Source: Rhizopus arrhizus (lineage: Eukaryota; Mucoromycota; Mucoromycetes; Mucorales; Rhizopodaceae). From it: a stretch of DNA of 64,000 nucleotides. Under the pieces are notes generated by a model. It was not told the origin of the DNA and did not search any database. It was given only the letters and a program-made list of their open reading frames with translations. The position numbers and the translations under genes are program-made. Location: NCBI GenBank assembly GCA_024220505.1, contig JAKZZE010000024.1:1-64000 (forward strand), written 5' to 3'. Shown piece after piece: positions 11,517-21,086 of the stretch; the first letter of the stretch is position 1, and each line of letters starts with the position of its first letter.

Positions 11517-13603
11517 TTAATCCGCGCCTACAATGAGTGTTATGCGGAGATTTTTTGCGCCGTAGTGCGGTCGACCCACATTCACACGTTCTTCAAGCAA
11601 CTTGCTCTCAACTTCCTGTGCATGTAGAAGTTCAATCTATAAATATATAAATACAATACTTGTTAGTATAATGAAATAACCCGATGCAACAATCATTATC
11701 CAGATCCCCCATTCATCACCCGTTTGCCTTACATAGAGTGTTCCCAATAGTTCCAAATACTCTAGCATTAACAATCGATCATCCCATGTCCTTGGTATTT
11801 GTGCTGACCGCATTTCAATGTTTTTCCAACGGTGCTTATCATGAATCATTGTCTTGCTCAAGGTTACTTGCGTTTTGATGATTTGAATTCCATAAGCACC
11901 GAGCTTCTTAAATGTTTCTAAGGATGCGTTTTCATAATGACAAGCCTCCTCCCTCAAAGCAGCGACATTGCACTCATGGATCTTCATTGAATCCTCAAGA
12001 CTATGTGTGGTGTGTTCTTCAATCATACCACTATAGATATTCATAAAAAAACAAATTAATTATCAGATTATTATATTCATGTGTTATCAATAATAGTATA
12101 GTTATATTTTAATTTAATACCTTGATGATTCTACAACCACCATCTCCATGTTATTATGCGTCTTTAAGATACCCAAAGCATCGATGTACTTTGCAGGTGG
12201 AGTAGAACGACCATCATAGTTACCATCCTTCAAATATAATTGTTTGGTAGCCTTGTACTTTGCCTCGCACCTTTCATAATAATAATAATAATAATGTCAG
12301 AACAAGTCCTTTTTTGTATTTCTCTCTTCCCATTATCATTCCCTTGTTTCAATGAACAACTTGCTGCTACACTTACCACTTAAATTCAATAAACTTGATT
12401 ATTTTTGACAAAGCTAAAAGTCCAGCTAATATGGATTCACAAAAGAAAGATCTTTCATGATTCATCACGTGCATTGGTGGAGTTCGATGTACAAGATGAA
12501 ATGTCGTTAAGATGTGTTTGCAGACAATTAAGAAGTTTTTACTCTGATCGTCAATTTTAGGATCTCCTTTCCAATTCTAGACTTGATTGAGAAAGTCATC
12601 GTACGGAACCTTACGGAGTAAAAAAAACCAAATCGTCAAGTAACCCAATAGAACAAAGCGACGAACTATTGATTTGTTGCTCTTTATTGTTGTTGTATTC
12701 AGCTTTACACAAAGGGTCACTGACACAATACTGAGTGCCAAAGACGAATAATTGATCAAGTGTTTCAAGTTCACCTTTGCGAATCTTGGGCATGTGCGGC
12801 CGCTCAGTTGGTGTACAAGGTGGATCAAATACGTATCTATTAGACTCTTTGTTAATAGATATAGAGGCCTATTACACTATTCAAATGATTAGTAACCGGT
12901 GCATTTTGAATAGCAAAAAAAAAAAAAAAAAAAATAGGATAAAGAATAATATTACCAATGGAGTGGTAGACGTAATAGGAGTGACAGTAGCGTTGTAGGA
13001 AATATCGGTAAATGGTAATGGTCTCTGTTAAGAAGGAATAAGATATCCAAAGTGGTATTAGCGAATAAATATTTCCAAAATACTATCCTATTCCAATAAT
13101 ATACCAATACATTACCTTATTATTTACAACATTAAGCTCACCGTGATTTGTAATAGTATCAGCAATTTTATCGATACGAACTGTTGTTGGTGGTTGAATA
13201 TTAACATCTGCATTGTTGCGATCAGAATTTTGTCCTTCATTTTCGCTCCCTTCTTGCTCTTGCTCTTGCCCTTGTTCTTGTTCTTGTTCTTGTCGTGTCT
13301 TTATGCAATTCATATCTATCAAATTCTAGAAAAAGAAAAAAAAAAAAAAACATGAATATTATTACCTTCCTCTTTATTTTTTTTTATATTTTTATATATT
13401 ACCTCAACAATCTCAACAAATAATTTTCCCTTCTTTTTGAATGTTGGTTGTTTTTCACATGCACTGCCAATATCATGTTACATCGCTTCCAATAGAGATC
13501 CAAAAGAATCATACCGTTTTTACTTATCATAGACAGAAATGGCTTCCAATATTTTCCACTCTTTTGGAGCGGTTTGAAAAAAGTAATCGATTGGTGCTTT
13601 CAT
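11517..13603 (-). pseudogene. Seven-exon pseudogene of an unrecognised family; stops at apparent Gln codons
   Basis: Reading frame and splice phase give seven exons: 13403-13603, 13116-13325, 12956-13024, 12377-12868, 12121-12270, 11733-12030 and 11517-11636. All have GT...AG introns with matching phases. Readable blocks include KAPIDYFFQTAPKEWKILEA, a Gln/Glu-repeat linker (exon 2), VFDPPCTPTERPHMPKIRKG, YLKDGNYDG, ALGILKTHNNMEMVVVESS and a coiled-coil-like C-terminus. Exon 1 has in-frame TAA at 13520-13522 and 13478-13480. Exon 4 has a frameshift at an A8/T8 run (12620-12627) and an in-frame TAG at 12577-12579. All three stops are one C-to-T change away from Gln. I do not recognise the family and infer no function. 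A hydrophobic stretch read at 11640-11700 lies in intron 6 and is not a membrane segment. Confidence 0.7.
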
Positions 13604-13775
13604 GATAAATCACCAATGCGCTGATAATAAAAGCGCGTTGAAGAAAACTACTGGAAATTATTCGTGGAGACGAATCTATGCCATAAATTACAGTGGGTCA
13701 AAAAACCGTTTCAGTAAAATTGAAACTCACACATTTATCCTTTTTTTGAAAGAAATATTTAGAGTATACGTGTTC

Positions 13776-14092
13776 CTCGATCTTCGATCAACGTCCTTTT
13801 ACCACTTCTGCCACAATAAGTTCTGCTAATCAACTTTTGTCTGCCTCCTTGCAAGAACAACTCATTTCCGATGGAATCTTTCCTGTACCTCTTCTGCATT
13901 TAATACTGCCGTGTTATTCATCTCGACGTCGATCTCACACTTATACGGGTTATCTCTCTTTCAACTAAATCATTTCATAAAACAAAAACACAACAACAAT
14001 TTAAAATCCTTAAAATCAACAAAAACATATCACGTGATATTTTAAATCGGTTACTTAATAAACTCAGAAACTTGTCTCCTTATAAAAAAAAA
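13776..14092 (+). mobile_element. Retroposed 317-bp mRNA fragment with poly(A) and 15-bp target duplication
   Basis: The 15-mer AGAGTATACGTGTTC occurs on both sides (13761-13775 and 14093-14107). The inserted DNA ends in TATAAAAAAAAAA directly before the second copy, the hallmark of LINE-mediated retroposition. Its first 190 bp form an open frame of 63 codons ending at TAA 13966-13968, with the composition of real coding sequence. About 120 bp of AT-rich, 3'-UTR-like sequence follows. It is best explained as a 5'-truncated retrocopy of a host mRNA; a SINE or a short LINE 3' end is the alternative. The parental gene is not in the window. Confidence 0.75.
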
Positions 14093-14245
14093 AGAGTATA
14101 CGTGTTCTTTTTTATTTTGTTATTATATGGCTTTTTTGCAACATAGCAATGTACATCCCTTCTTAATCTATGAATTACATCTTAAGCAATGGCCATTTTA
14201 AAAAAAGGGGATGACTGAAACGGTTTTAACTAGGTAAAAAAAATA

Positions 14246-15232
14246 CTAATATATATTATTTCCACCCTTAGCTTTTATTACAGCTTGAACTCTAGCCGGC
14301 ATACTATCAATATATTTACAACAAACATCTTTATCAAATGTTTCCCATTCAATTTTGATTCTTTCCCATAGTTCATGGACACCTCTTGCCCTTTGCTCAT
14401 ATAAAGCTAATTTCAACTTTAAATGTCTCCACATGTGCTCAATTGGGTTCAGGTCAGGCGATTGAGAAGGCCAAGGCAATACTGGGTACTTTGCTTCTTC
14501 TATAAGATAAGTCGTCGTTATCTTGGCAGTGTGTTTCGGATCATTATCGTGCTGAAAGATGAAATCACTATCTCCTAATCGGTAGTAATCAAGGGTATCT
14601 GCCAGTTCGGTTTTTAGGATATGGATGTAATCGGATGCAGTCATTCTGCCGTCGTATATCTCGCAGATATATTCAACTCCATGGGAAGTCATACAAGCCC
14701 ACACCATAACACTTCCACCGCCGTGTTTTACGGTTGGGATTACATGATGAGGCTGTAATGGGCTTCCAGGTAGACACCAATAGAATTCAATTCCATCAGA
14801 GCCCCAAACGTTGATTTTCGACTCATCAGAGAAGATAACCTTTCTCCAGTCGTCAATAGTCCAGTACCTGTGAGCAAGTGCCCATTCTAAGCGTGCTTTC
14901 CTGTGTTTTGCTGACAAAAGAGGTACCTTTCTTTTTTATCGGACTTTGAATCCTAGGCTTCTTAAGGCGTTTAGGATGGTGTTGTAAGTCAATCTTGGAT
15001 AAATGGTCTTAAAATAATCGAAGACCTCAACACCTGACTTCAATCGTCCTAAGGTTACCATTCTCTTCATGAGGAACTTGCTTGCTTCAGTTAAGATCTG
15101 AGGTCGTCCGCCAGTGTTATCGGGTCTTTGGATATTCCATTTTTTGCAATATCGATGAACAGTGGCTTTAGAGAGAGTTAAGCGATTAGCAATCTCTTCA
15201 TAAGACAAATCAGACTCTAAGAGCACTCTCAA
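14246..15232 (-). pseudogene. Tc1/mariner transposase (DD35E-type spacing), premature stop
   Basis: An N-terminal helix-turn-helix (LSYEEIANRLTLSKATVHRY; about 15100-15220) is followed by the catalytic core: FSDESKINVWG, FQHDNDPKHTA and PDLNPIEHMWRHLK. The spacing between the second Asp and the Glu is 35 residues. The two halves are in the same frame and are separated by a single in-frame TAA at 14936-14938. The 5' end is unclear: no in-frame ATG is seen near 15232, and the nearest ATG (about 15267) is in another frame. The protein ends KAKGG..., like the transposase of element A, to which it is clearly related but not close. Confidence 0.85.
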
Positions 15233-15924
15233 ATCATTTTGAGTATCTTGGGAATGGAGTGAGTCATTTTTAATAAAGATGGGGTTGAAAATGTTAAATG
15301 AAAAAGGATAAAATTTGTTACGTGTCTATTAATAAAATAACGTGTTTATATTGTCGTGTTTGGTCATTAATGATGTCTTTATTCATTATTTTATCATTAA
15401 TCTCTGTCCAGCTTACGTCAGACGATATAACCCAGGGTTCATTCTAAATTATTAGTTCCTCTCCTTTTTCTTAATAAATAGTAGTTGTTAGTCATTGACC
15501 TCTTACTGTTTTCATATTATAAGCACCAAATACCTTATATATACTTGTTTTTTAATAAATGCAAAGTATTATACTCTTCCTCCAACTTTATGTGTATTGC
15601 ATAAATGAAAAATGAAGTCTGCATAATTGCAATTGGTATTTATGTTTTTTGAATAGAGTTAAAAACCGTTTCAGTGCACCGACTGTAGTAATTTTATAAG
15701 TTTTAGTGAGCAAATATTGAAAAAGTAATACTATTTCTATATTATATTATACATCAGGACTAGTGTTTTTATATGATGTATGAGTTTTAGCATTTTATTT
15801 AGTATACCAGTAGTTATGGTAACAAAATTTTAATACATGTGTAAATACCACAGGCATGCACCTTTTGATATAGCAAAAAAAAATTGATTTTGCCAAAAGG
15901 TTGCTCATATTTTTTCACCTACTG

Positions 15925-16829
15925 TATATGTATTTTATTCATGTTATTCATATATCGAGTTACGAATAATGAATACATTAGTAACAAAACTGTTTCAACT
16001 AACACCTACAATATTTATAGGCAATGATGTTTTAGATAACTTTATATTGTAGATTAAACTGACTAGCTAGACAAGGAAGATGAATTTGCTGTATATTCAT
16101 CAAAGAATGAAGATGATGATAAACGTATCTTAATAATTATTAATATCCAAAATGAAGTTTTTTATGAGTCAGTGTTGATAATTGCTCGGTATTGCACACT
16201 GGTTTATGAAAAGCACAAGTGTTTACCAATTTTTCCCATTATAATCATTTAGTCTGTTAGGACTCAGGCAGAGTAACAATGATTGAATTGCTGGAGAGAC
16301 CTATCTAGCTTTCTTTAGTTCAATCGCGATTTACTGACTTGGGCATTTTTTCGTCGATTCGCTAATTATCACAGCCTTAAAGTGGTTGAGAATGCCCATG
16401 ACTATACTCGCTACGGTTTAAGCCAAGCAGGTTAACTCCCAATCAGTCCTAACTCTGCAGGACCTGTTATCCAGTCGGGTATCAAAAAAAAGAATCTAGT
16501 AGATCACAGTGTCAATTGAACCAATCCAATTTTTACTTACGCATATCTCTTTAACTAATGACATCTGAAAGAACAGGCCCTACGAATTGCATATGAAGCT
16601 GCATTCAATGTTTGAAAACAGTCTTTTAAAATAAGAAATCCAAATAAACAATCCAATTTTCCATTATAAACGTGCCTGATCTTATGGTTTCAGCAATTAA
16701 GATCCTTCTAAAAGACTCAGTGATTATTATAAAGACAAACTCACACTTGACATAAATCCAAATAAAACCAAACAACTTTTTATTCAATATATACATAATT
16801 ACTCATTACATTTAAGCATGAAAAAGTAA
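15925..16829. other. Spacer between Tc1 element B and AAR2
   Basis: No complete gene. The only coding-like stretch is the short frame at 16067-16252, listed separately. Confidence 0.5.
16067..16252 (+). pseudogene. Possible relic of a nuclease-like or transposon-encoded protein
   Basis: A 61-codon open frame without a start codon reads LDKEDEFAVY..., then KRILIIINIQNEVFYESVL, then YEKHKCLPIFPI. The pattern of an acidic residue, hydrophobic beta-strands and I-x-I-Q is reminiscent of the core of PD-(D/E)XK or Rpn-type nuclease-like proteins that are common as repeats in Mucoromycota. This is a weak resemblance only. The frame is broken at both ends. Confidence 0.25.
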
Positions 16830-18215
16830 TCATTCAATATCCACAATCACTGGAGCATCCTCCTCATCTTCCTCCTCTTCCTCTTGTGGAAGGTCATATT
16901 CAAACTTCTTTACAATAAAGTTCTTTAATCTTATATATCTACTCACTAATCTTTCTTGTGAGCCAGGAATATGCTGTTGAAAGCCCTAAGACATGCATTA
17001 TTTTCTATTTTTCCACATACTTTTTCTTTCAAGCTTACTTTGAGCATCACGCTTATAAAGTTATTTTCTAATAAAATATCACGAAAGAAGTCATCAGGGC
17101 ATTCATCAAGTTGAGACTGAAGTACATCTGTAGATCATAAGTTTTTTTTTTGTTTTCTTTAAAATCCAAACTAAGCTTGTTTACCCATAAAATCAATAAA
17201 TAACTCTGGGTTTTCCTCCATCAACTCTTGACAAGAACATAAAAGTTGAACCAATTGTTTCCATTGATTAAATCCAGAAAAGTTTTGTGCCATCAACAAA
17301 CAAACAAATGCCAATTGTAATTCTCCCAATAATACCTTGTGATCTTTCTCGATATCAATTTCCTGCGTTTTTTGCTTTGTTCTTTTATTTTACCGTCGTG
17401 ATAGACTCTTTTCAATAAGTCCATTGTAAGCCAAGATTTATCTAAACTCCAACGTGTCACCTCATCACCCGATGCACCTGAAGGAAACGACTTTCGTAGA
17501 TCAAAAGGTGTAAATTCCATGCCTTCCTCTTTTTCAATTTGTTTTCCCAGTCGTCTGTCTTTGACATTTTCTTGATCCAAGTTGACACTCTTCTCAGGCA
17601 AATGACTCACTTTACCATTGTTGGGCAGCACACGACGAATGAGGCCTGGAGTGATCAAATATGTTAATTTTTTCCAACGTTCATAAAAAGTAGAAGGATC
17701 CAATGGATAAGGGCCCATATGGCGATCAAACTCTCTAATATCTATTTGTTTTAAGCTTTTTTTTAAAAAAAAATCTGTTGCTATTACTTATGCGATATCT
17801 TTCTGCTTGTGCAGGATCCAGTTCTGTTTCGTCGCGCAAGTCTTCTGTTTGTGGATTCCATATTCTTACAAGAACCTAAAGAAATCGATATGAATACAAG
17901 CCTATGCACAGTACATTACTGTCATACTTCTTTTGATTCAAAGAAATGAAAGAAACCTGTTCTGATTCCTTGTACACCTTCTTTACTTGTTGATCTAATA
18001 CAACATTCTAAGTTATCAATGGTTGTGTAAAAGAAAAAGAGATCTCACGAGAAATAGATAAAATGGAGACCTGGTGGAATAAGTTTGACACCCTTAAATA
18101 AGGGTCCAATTGTCCAAGCATTGTAATCAATACCAAATTCCAAGTTAGGTGGTGCATCCAAAAAGAGAATGAATGCTCCAACTTCAAATAATTGATTGGC
18201 AATGTCTTGATTCAT
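16830..18215 (-). CDS. AAR2: AAR2 family U5 snRNP assembly factor (A1-cistron splicing factor)
   Basis: Aar2 binds Prp8 in the cytoplasm during U5 snRNP assembly and is released before the mature particle forms. The ATG is at 18215, and exon 1 encodes a segment with the family signature LEFGIDYNAWTIGPLFKGVK...PPGLHF. Later exons carry VRIWNPQTEDL, HMGPYPLDPSTFYERWKKLT, FPSGASGDEVTRWSLD, GELQLAFVCLLMAQNFSGFN and QWKQLVQLLC, then DECPDDFFRDILLENNFISV and a C-terminal acidic tail ending APVIVDIE. These follow the order and spacing of human AAR2. I infer about seven exons (introns include 17995-18048 and one of 46 nt before the MGPYP block). The splice near 17390-17410 is uncertain because the frame shifts there and two solutions fit. 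The gene appears intact. Confidence 0.9.
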
Positions 18216-18306
18216 TAAAAAAAAAAAAGAAAAAGAAAAGAAAAAAACTCAGAATGTAGAAGATCTTTATATACATAGTTTTTTTTCTTTCTGTGCAGCA
18301 ACTGCA

Positions 18307-19502
18307 TTAAAGCAAAAAATCAGCACCTGTCTTTGTTAATTCGACCTCAAGTTCTTTTAAAAACTTTTGCTGCTCTTGTTTGCTCTTCAACTCTGGAGAT
18401 TTTGAAAATAGAGGCATCATACTGTTTGCTGCTTGAATAGCATCCCAAGCAAAATTCTTTGCCATGCTTGAGCGTGTATCTAGAATGAGATGAGTAATGC
18501 AATTGTTTATGAGAGATTTCATGTTGATTTACTTGTATTGCAGCTTCTGCATTCCGATTGAATGATTTTCACATTATTATTTTCCATGAATATCTTTTCT
18601 ATTTCCATTGCAATATGAGGATTTTGTCCTCGTGCTTGACAGACAGAGAATACTATCGAGTGGTTAATATAATGAAAGAAATAATGTGAATTGTTACCTG
18701 TCATTGAAAAACGATAAAGCGATTTTTTAGCTTTATCAGGTATCTTTATCACCCTATGAGTTACATGGTTGCACATACAGAGGATTGTCTTACCTCTAGA
18801 ACAGGCTCAAGTATCTGTACAATGCCTCCTGGTTTTGTCACACGTAATAACTCTTTAATAGCTACAGGCCATTCTTCTTCTCTTAAGGCAAAGATAAGTA
18901 GCCTCATTTGAACAAAATCAAAGGTGTTGTCGTGAAAGGGAAGGCCAGCGAGAACATTACCGTATTGAAGTGTAAACTGCCTTGGTGTTACAAATTTATT
19001 TGCAACTTCTACAATATCACATCCAGTGTACGTACAGTTTGGGTAATTCAAGGCCATATCCTATGTCAATAGGCTGAGCCTCAATTTATGTAGGTATCCA
19101 GTCAAATTTACTGTCAACCAAGCACCAGAACCACAACCAACGTCCAATACAGATACTCCATGTTTAAAATCAATTATTTTTGTTACTTCTGATAACACAT
19201 TTCTATATAAAAATGAGTAACATGCTGAGATGTAGAAAAATGTACCCTTGGTAAAGTTCTTTTATAGCAAAGTGTCGCTGTAGATAAATAGAGTATCAGA
19301 GACATTTCATGGATTGATTTATTTAACATACCCCTGTGAGCCTCATTTGCTCTTCTTTATCCTTTGGTAGCCAGTAGCTTGAACTCTCCTCTGTATGAAA
19401 ATCTCTATCAGGTATAAAGGTAGCGTTATTTGTAGTAGATTTCTTTTCAATATGCATCTTCATTTTATTTTTATATGCAAGTTTTGTTAACTTGAGTCCC
19501 AT
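18307..19502 (-). CDS. SAM-dependent methyltransferase (class I, Methyltransf_11/25 type)
   Basis: The product is a small-molecule or protein methyltransferase of unknown substrate. The start ATG is at 19502 and the sequence begins MGLKLTKLAYKNKMK. The SAM-binding motif I, SVLDVGCGSGAWLT, is in the third exon. The motif II-like YTGCDIVEVA, motif III NTFDFVQMRLL and post-motif KPGGIVQILEP follow in the next exon (18800-19057). The C-terminal part is helical (MAKNFAWDAIQ...), ending at TAA 18307. Introns inferred from frame continuity have good GT...AG sites, including one between ACA and GATATGGCC at about 19065-19105 and one after PVLE. The head-to-tail spacing to AAR2 is 91 bp. Similar LaeA/UMTA-like enzymes are numerous in Mucoromycota. 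Whether this one has a regulatory or a metabolic role cannot be told from the sequence. Confidence 0.85.
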
Positions 19503-20153
19503 GCTTTTAACTTTTTAGATTTGAAAAAGAAAACAAACCTTTTGATACACAAAGAAGTGAAAGTAGGAAAAAGGAAGAAGTGATAAACTGGATTTCTCAT
19601 AATAATTTTGTATAACCTATGTTCATTAAGTCGGAACTCTTAAGGTTCCATTCGATTTATCGAGTAACACGATGTACTTTAAACATTTGAGTTGATTTCA
19701 AAAGTATCTTGCCAAAGAAAACATTTCATACTATAGCTATACTTGATTCTTTTTTTCTGTCACAATTCATCAAGTAAAGCCAAAGATTTATTAAGGATAT
19801 GGACATTTTGTATTACAAACATGTATTGGCATTAAGGTGATAGTTAGAAGATCTACGTTAAAAGACATATGATATTGATAATAATGTGATAAAGAAAATA
19901 ATTCTAGGAAACTTGTATAATTTGTTTTAAACCAGTGAAAGCATGAACCCCATTTAGCATACAACTGAAAGGGAAGGAATCATTTAATCTGAAATTCAAG
20001 ATCAATGATTAAATTCATCGTTTTATACACTCAACCTAAGGGAGTGAAGCAATCTATAGATTTTATATTTACAGAGAGTAGGACTTTTCATAATCTATTT
20101 CTCTACAAGCTTATTATTCAGTAGTATAACCTGAAATAAAACTGTCAGCTTTA
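19503..20153. other. Intergenic spacer, nothing recognised
   Basis: AT-rich DNA between the methyltransferase promoter and the 3' end of the PH-domain gene. No ORF or RNA gene seen. Confidence 0.5.
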
Positions 20154-20777
20154 TTATAAAAATGAAGGAATTGTAGTATTAACAAACAAGGATTCTTGTT
20201 GTTTTATTTGAGCCTCCCCAGGTATTTGATCTATTGTACAAAGGGATGAAGGAGATGATTCCTTTGAAGAGGATATATCATGAACTAGTGCCGGCACAAT
20301 CTCTAATTGAGATAAGACAAGTCCTCTTCGACGAGAAATAGAAGGCTTTGAACGCTTCGGTGGTCTTTGTAAAATCAGATATTCTGAAGAAGGGTATAAT
20401 GTATTTTTGACTAATTGATGGTTGATAGCGGCCAGCCACATATCAAGTTCATATTCTGAATGACACTCCATTGTCCACGTCTTTTGCTGATGTTTAGGGT
20501 TTCTTTGTTTATAATCTGCAGTTGTTTCCAGTTTAAAGCAGTAGTTATGATTAAAGAAGCCAATCCTAGTCACCTTTGATACATCAGCTAGATTGATAGC
20601 ACTTGAACTATTCACAGCATGTTCGTCTCGATAATATCTTAATTCAGTGTTTAATAGGACAAAGTATCTTGATTGCCATTTAGAAGCACCAAATTTATTT
20701 GTGGATGATAATTTGAATAACCAACCAGAAAACATATTGAATGCGCAAAAGAAATAAAAAGAAAGAGAGATTGACAA
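20154..20777 (-). CDS. Single-exon PH-domain protein
   Basis: A pleckstrin-homology domain fills residues about 15-122. It starts with the typical GWLFKLSSTNKFGASKWQSR, continues RYFVLLNTELRYYRD, KLETTADYKQ and TWTMECHSEYELDMWLAAI, and ends with the invariant Trp in the C-terminal helix. Such domains bind phosphoinositides or proteins at membranes. The tail (about 85 aa) is basic and Ser-rich (KRSKPSISRRR) and likely disordered. The first Met gives a hydrophobic MSISLSFYFFCAF leader. The second Met at 20735 (MFSGWLFKL) is an equally good and perhaps better start, since it begins directly at the domain. No intron is visible. The specific role is unknown. Confidence 0.85.
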   Translation of the reverse strand: MSISLSFYFFCAFNMFSGWLFKLSSTNKFGASKWQSRYFVLLNTELRYYRDEHAVNSSSAINLADVSKVTRIGFFNHNYCFKLETTADYKQRNPKHQQKTWTMECHSEYELDMWLAAINHQLVKNTLYPSSEYLILQRPPKRSKPSISRRRGLVLSQLEIVPALVHDISSSKESSPSSLCTIDQIPGEAQIKQQESLFVNTTIPSFL

Positions 20778-21086
20778 TGCATATTTATGCGATTTAATGT
20801 GTAATGTAACCCGGGCTCCTAATTAAATTCATTATTAACTCTATTTACTTGCCTTTAATTAGCGTCTTTTTTACTTTTTTTTTTATAAATCTTTTTTATG
20901 TTGAAAATACAAAATTTAATATTTTTAATGCTCTATATTCTTACAATGATTAAGTACAAGGGAAAAAAGGAATCAAAATAAAAATAAAAAAATAAAAAAA
21001 AGAAAGAGAGAGATAAAGTCTAGAAGGTAGTGTCTAAATGACTTTCATAAAAGGAAAATATATTTAATAGGTAACACAAAACAACT

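Larger units (their letters stand above)
13691..15924 (-). mobile_element. Tc1/mariner element B, carrying a retroposed insert
   Basis: The left end reads TA + CAGTGGGTCAAAAAACCG (13689-). The right end is placed at 15924, where the reverse complement reads TA + CAGTAGGTGAAAAAA. An alternative right end is 15685 (reverse complement CAGTCGGTGCAC), which would give 1.66 kb after removing the insert at 13776-14092. As in element A, the left arm has an outer CCGTTTCAGT and an inner, inverted ACTGAAACGG (about 14214) roughly 200 bp apart once the insert is subtracted. A matching inner site lies at the right (about 15666-15676). The transposase is on the minus strand. The right boundary is the uncertain part. 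Confidence 0.7.

Noticed and set aside
11640..11730. C-terminal transmembrane helix in the pseudogene
   Set aside because: The hydrophobic peptide is intron sequence; splicing GTAAGG...ATAG joins the frame to a better-conserved last exon.
14936..14938. In-frame TAA in Tc1 element B as an intron boundary
   Set aside because: Both halves are in the same frame with conserved sequence directly up to the stop, and no GT...AG pair of usable length exists; a nonsense mutation is simpler.
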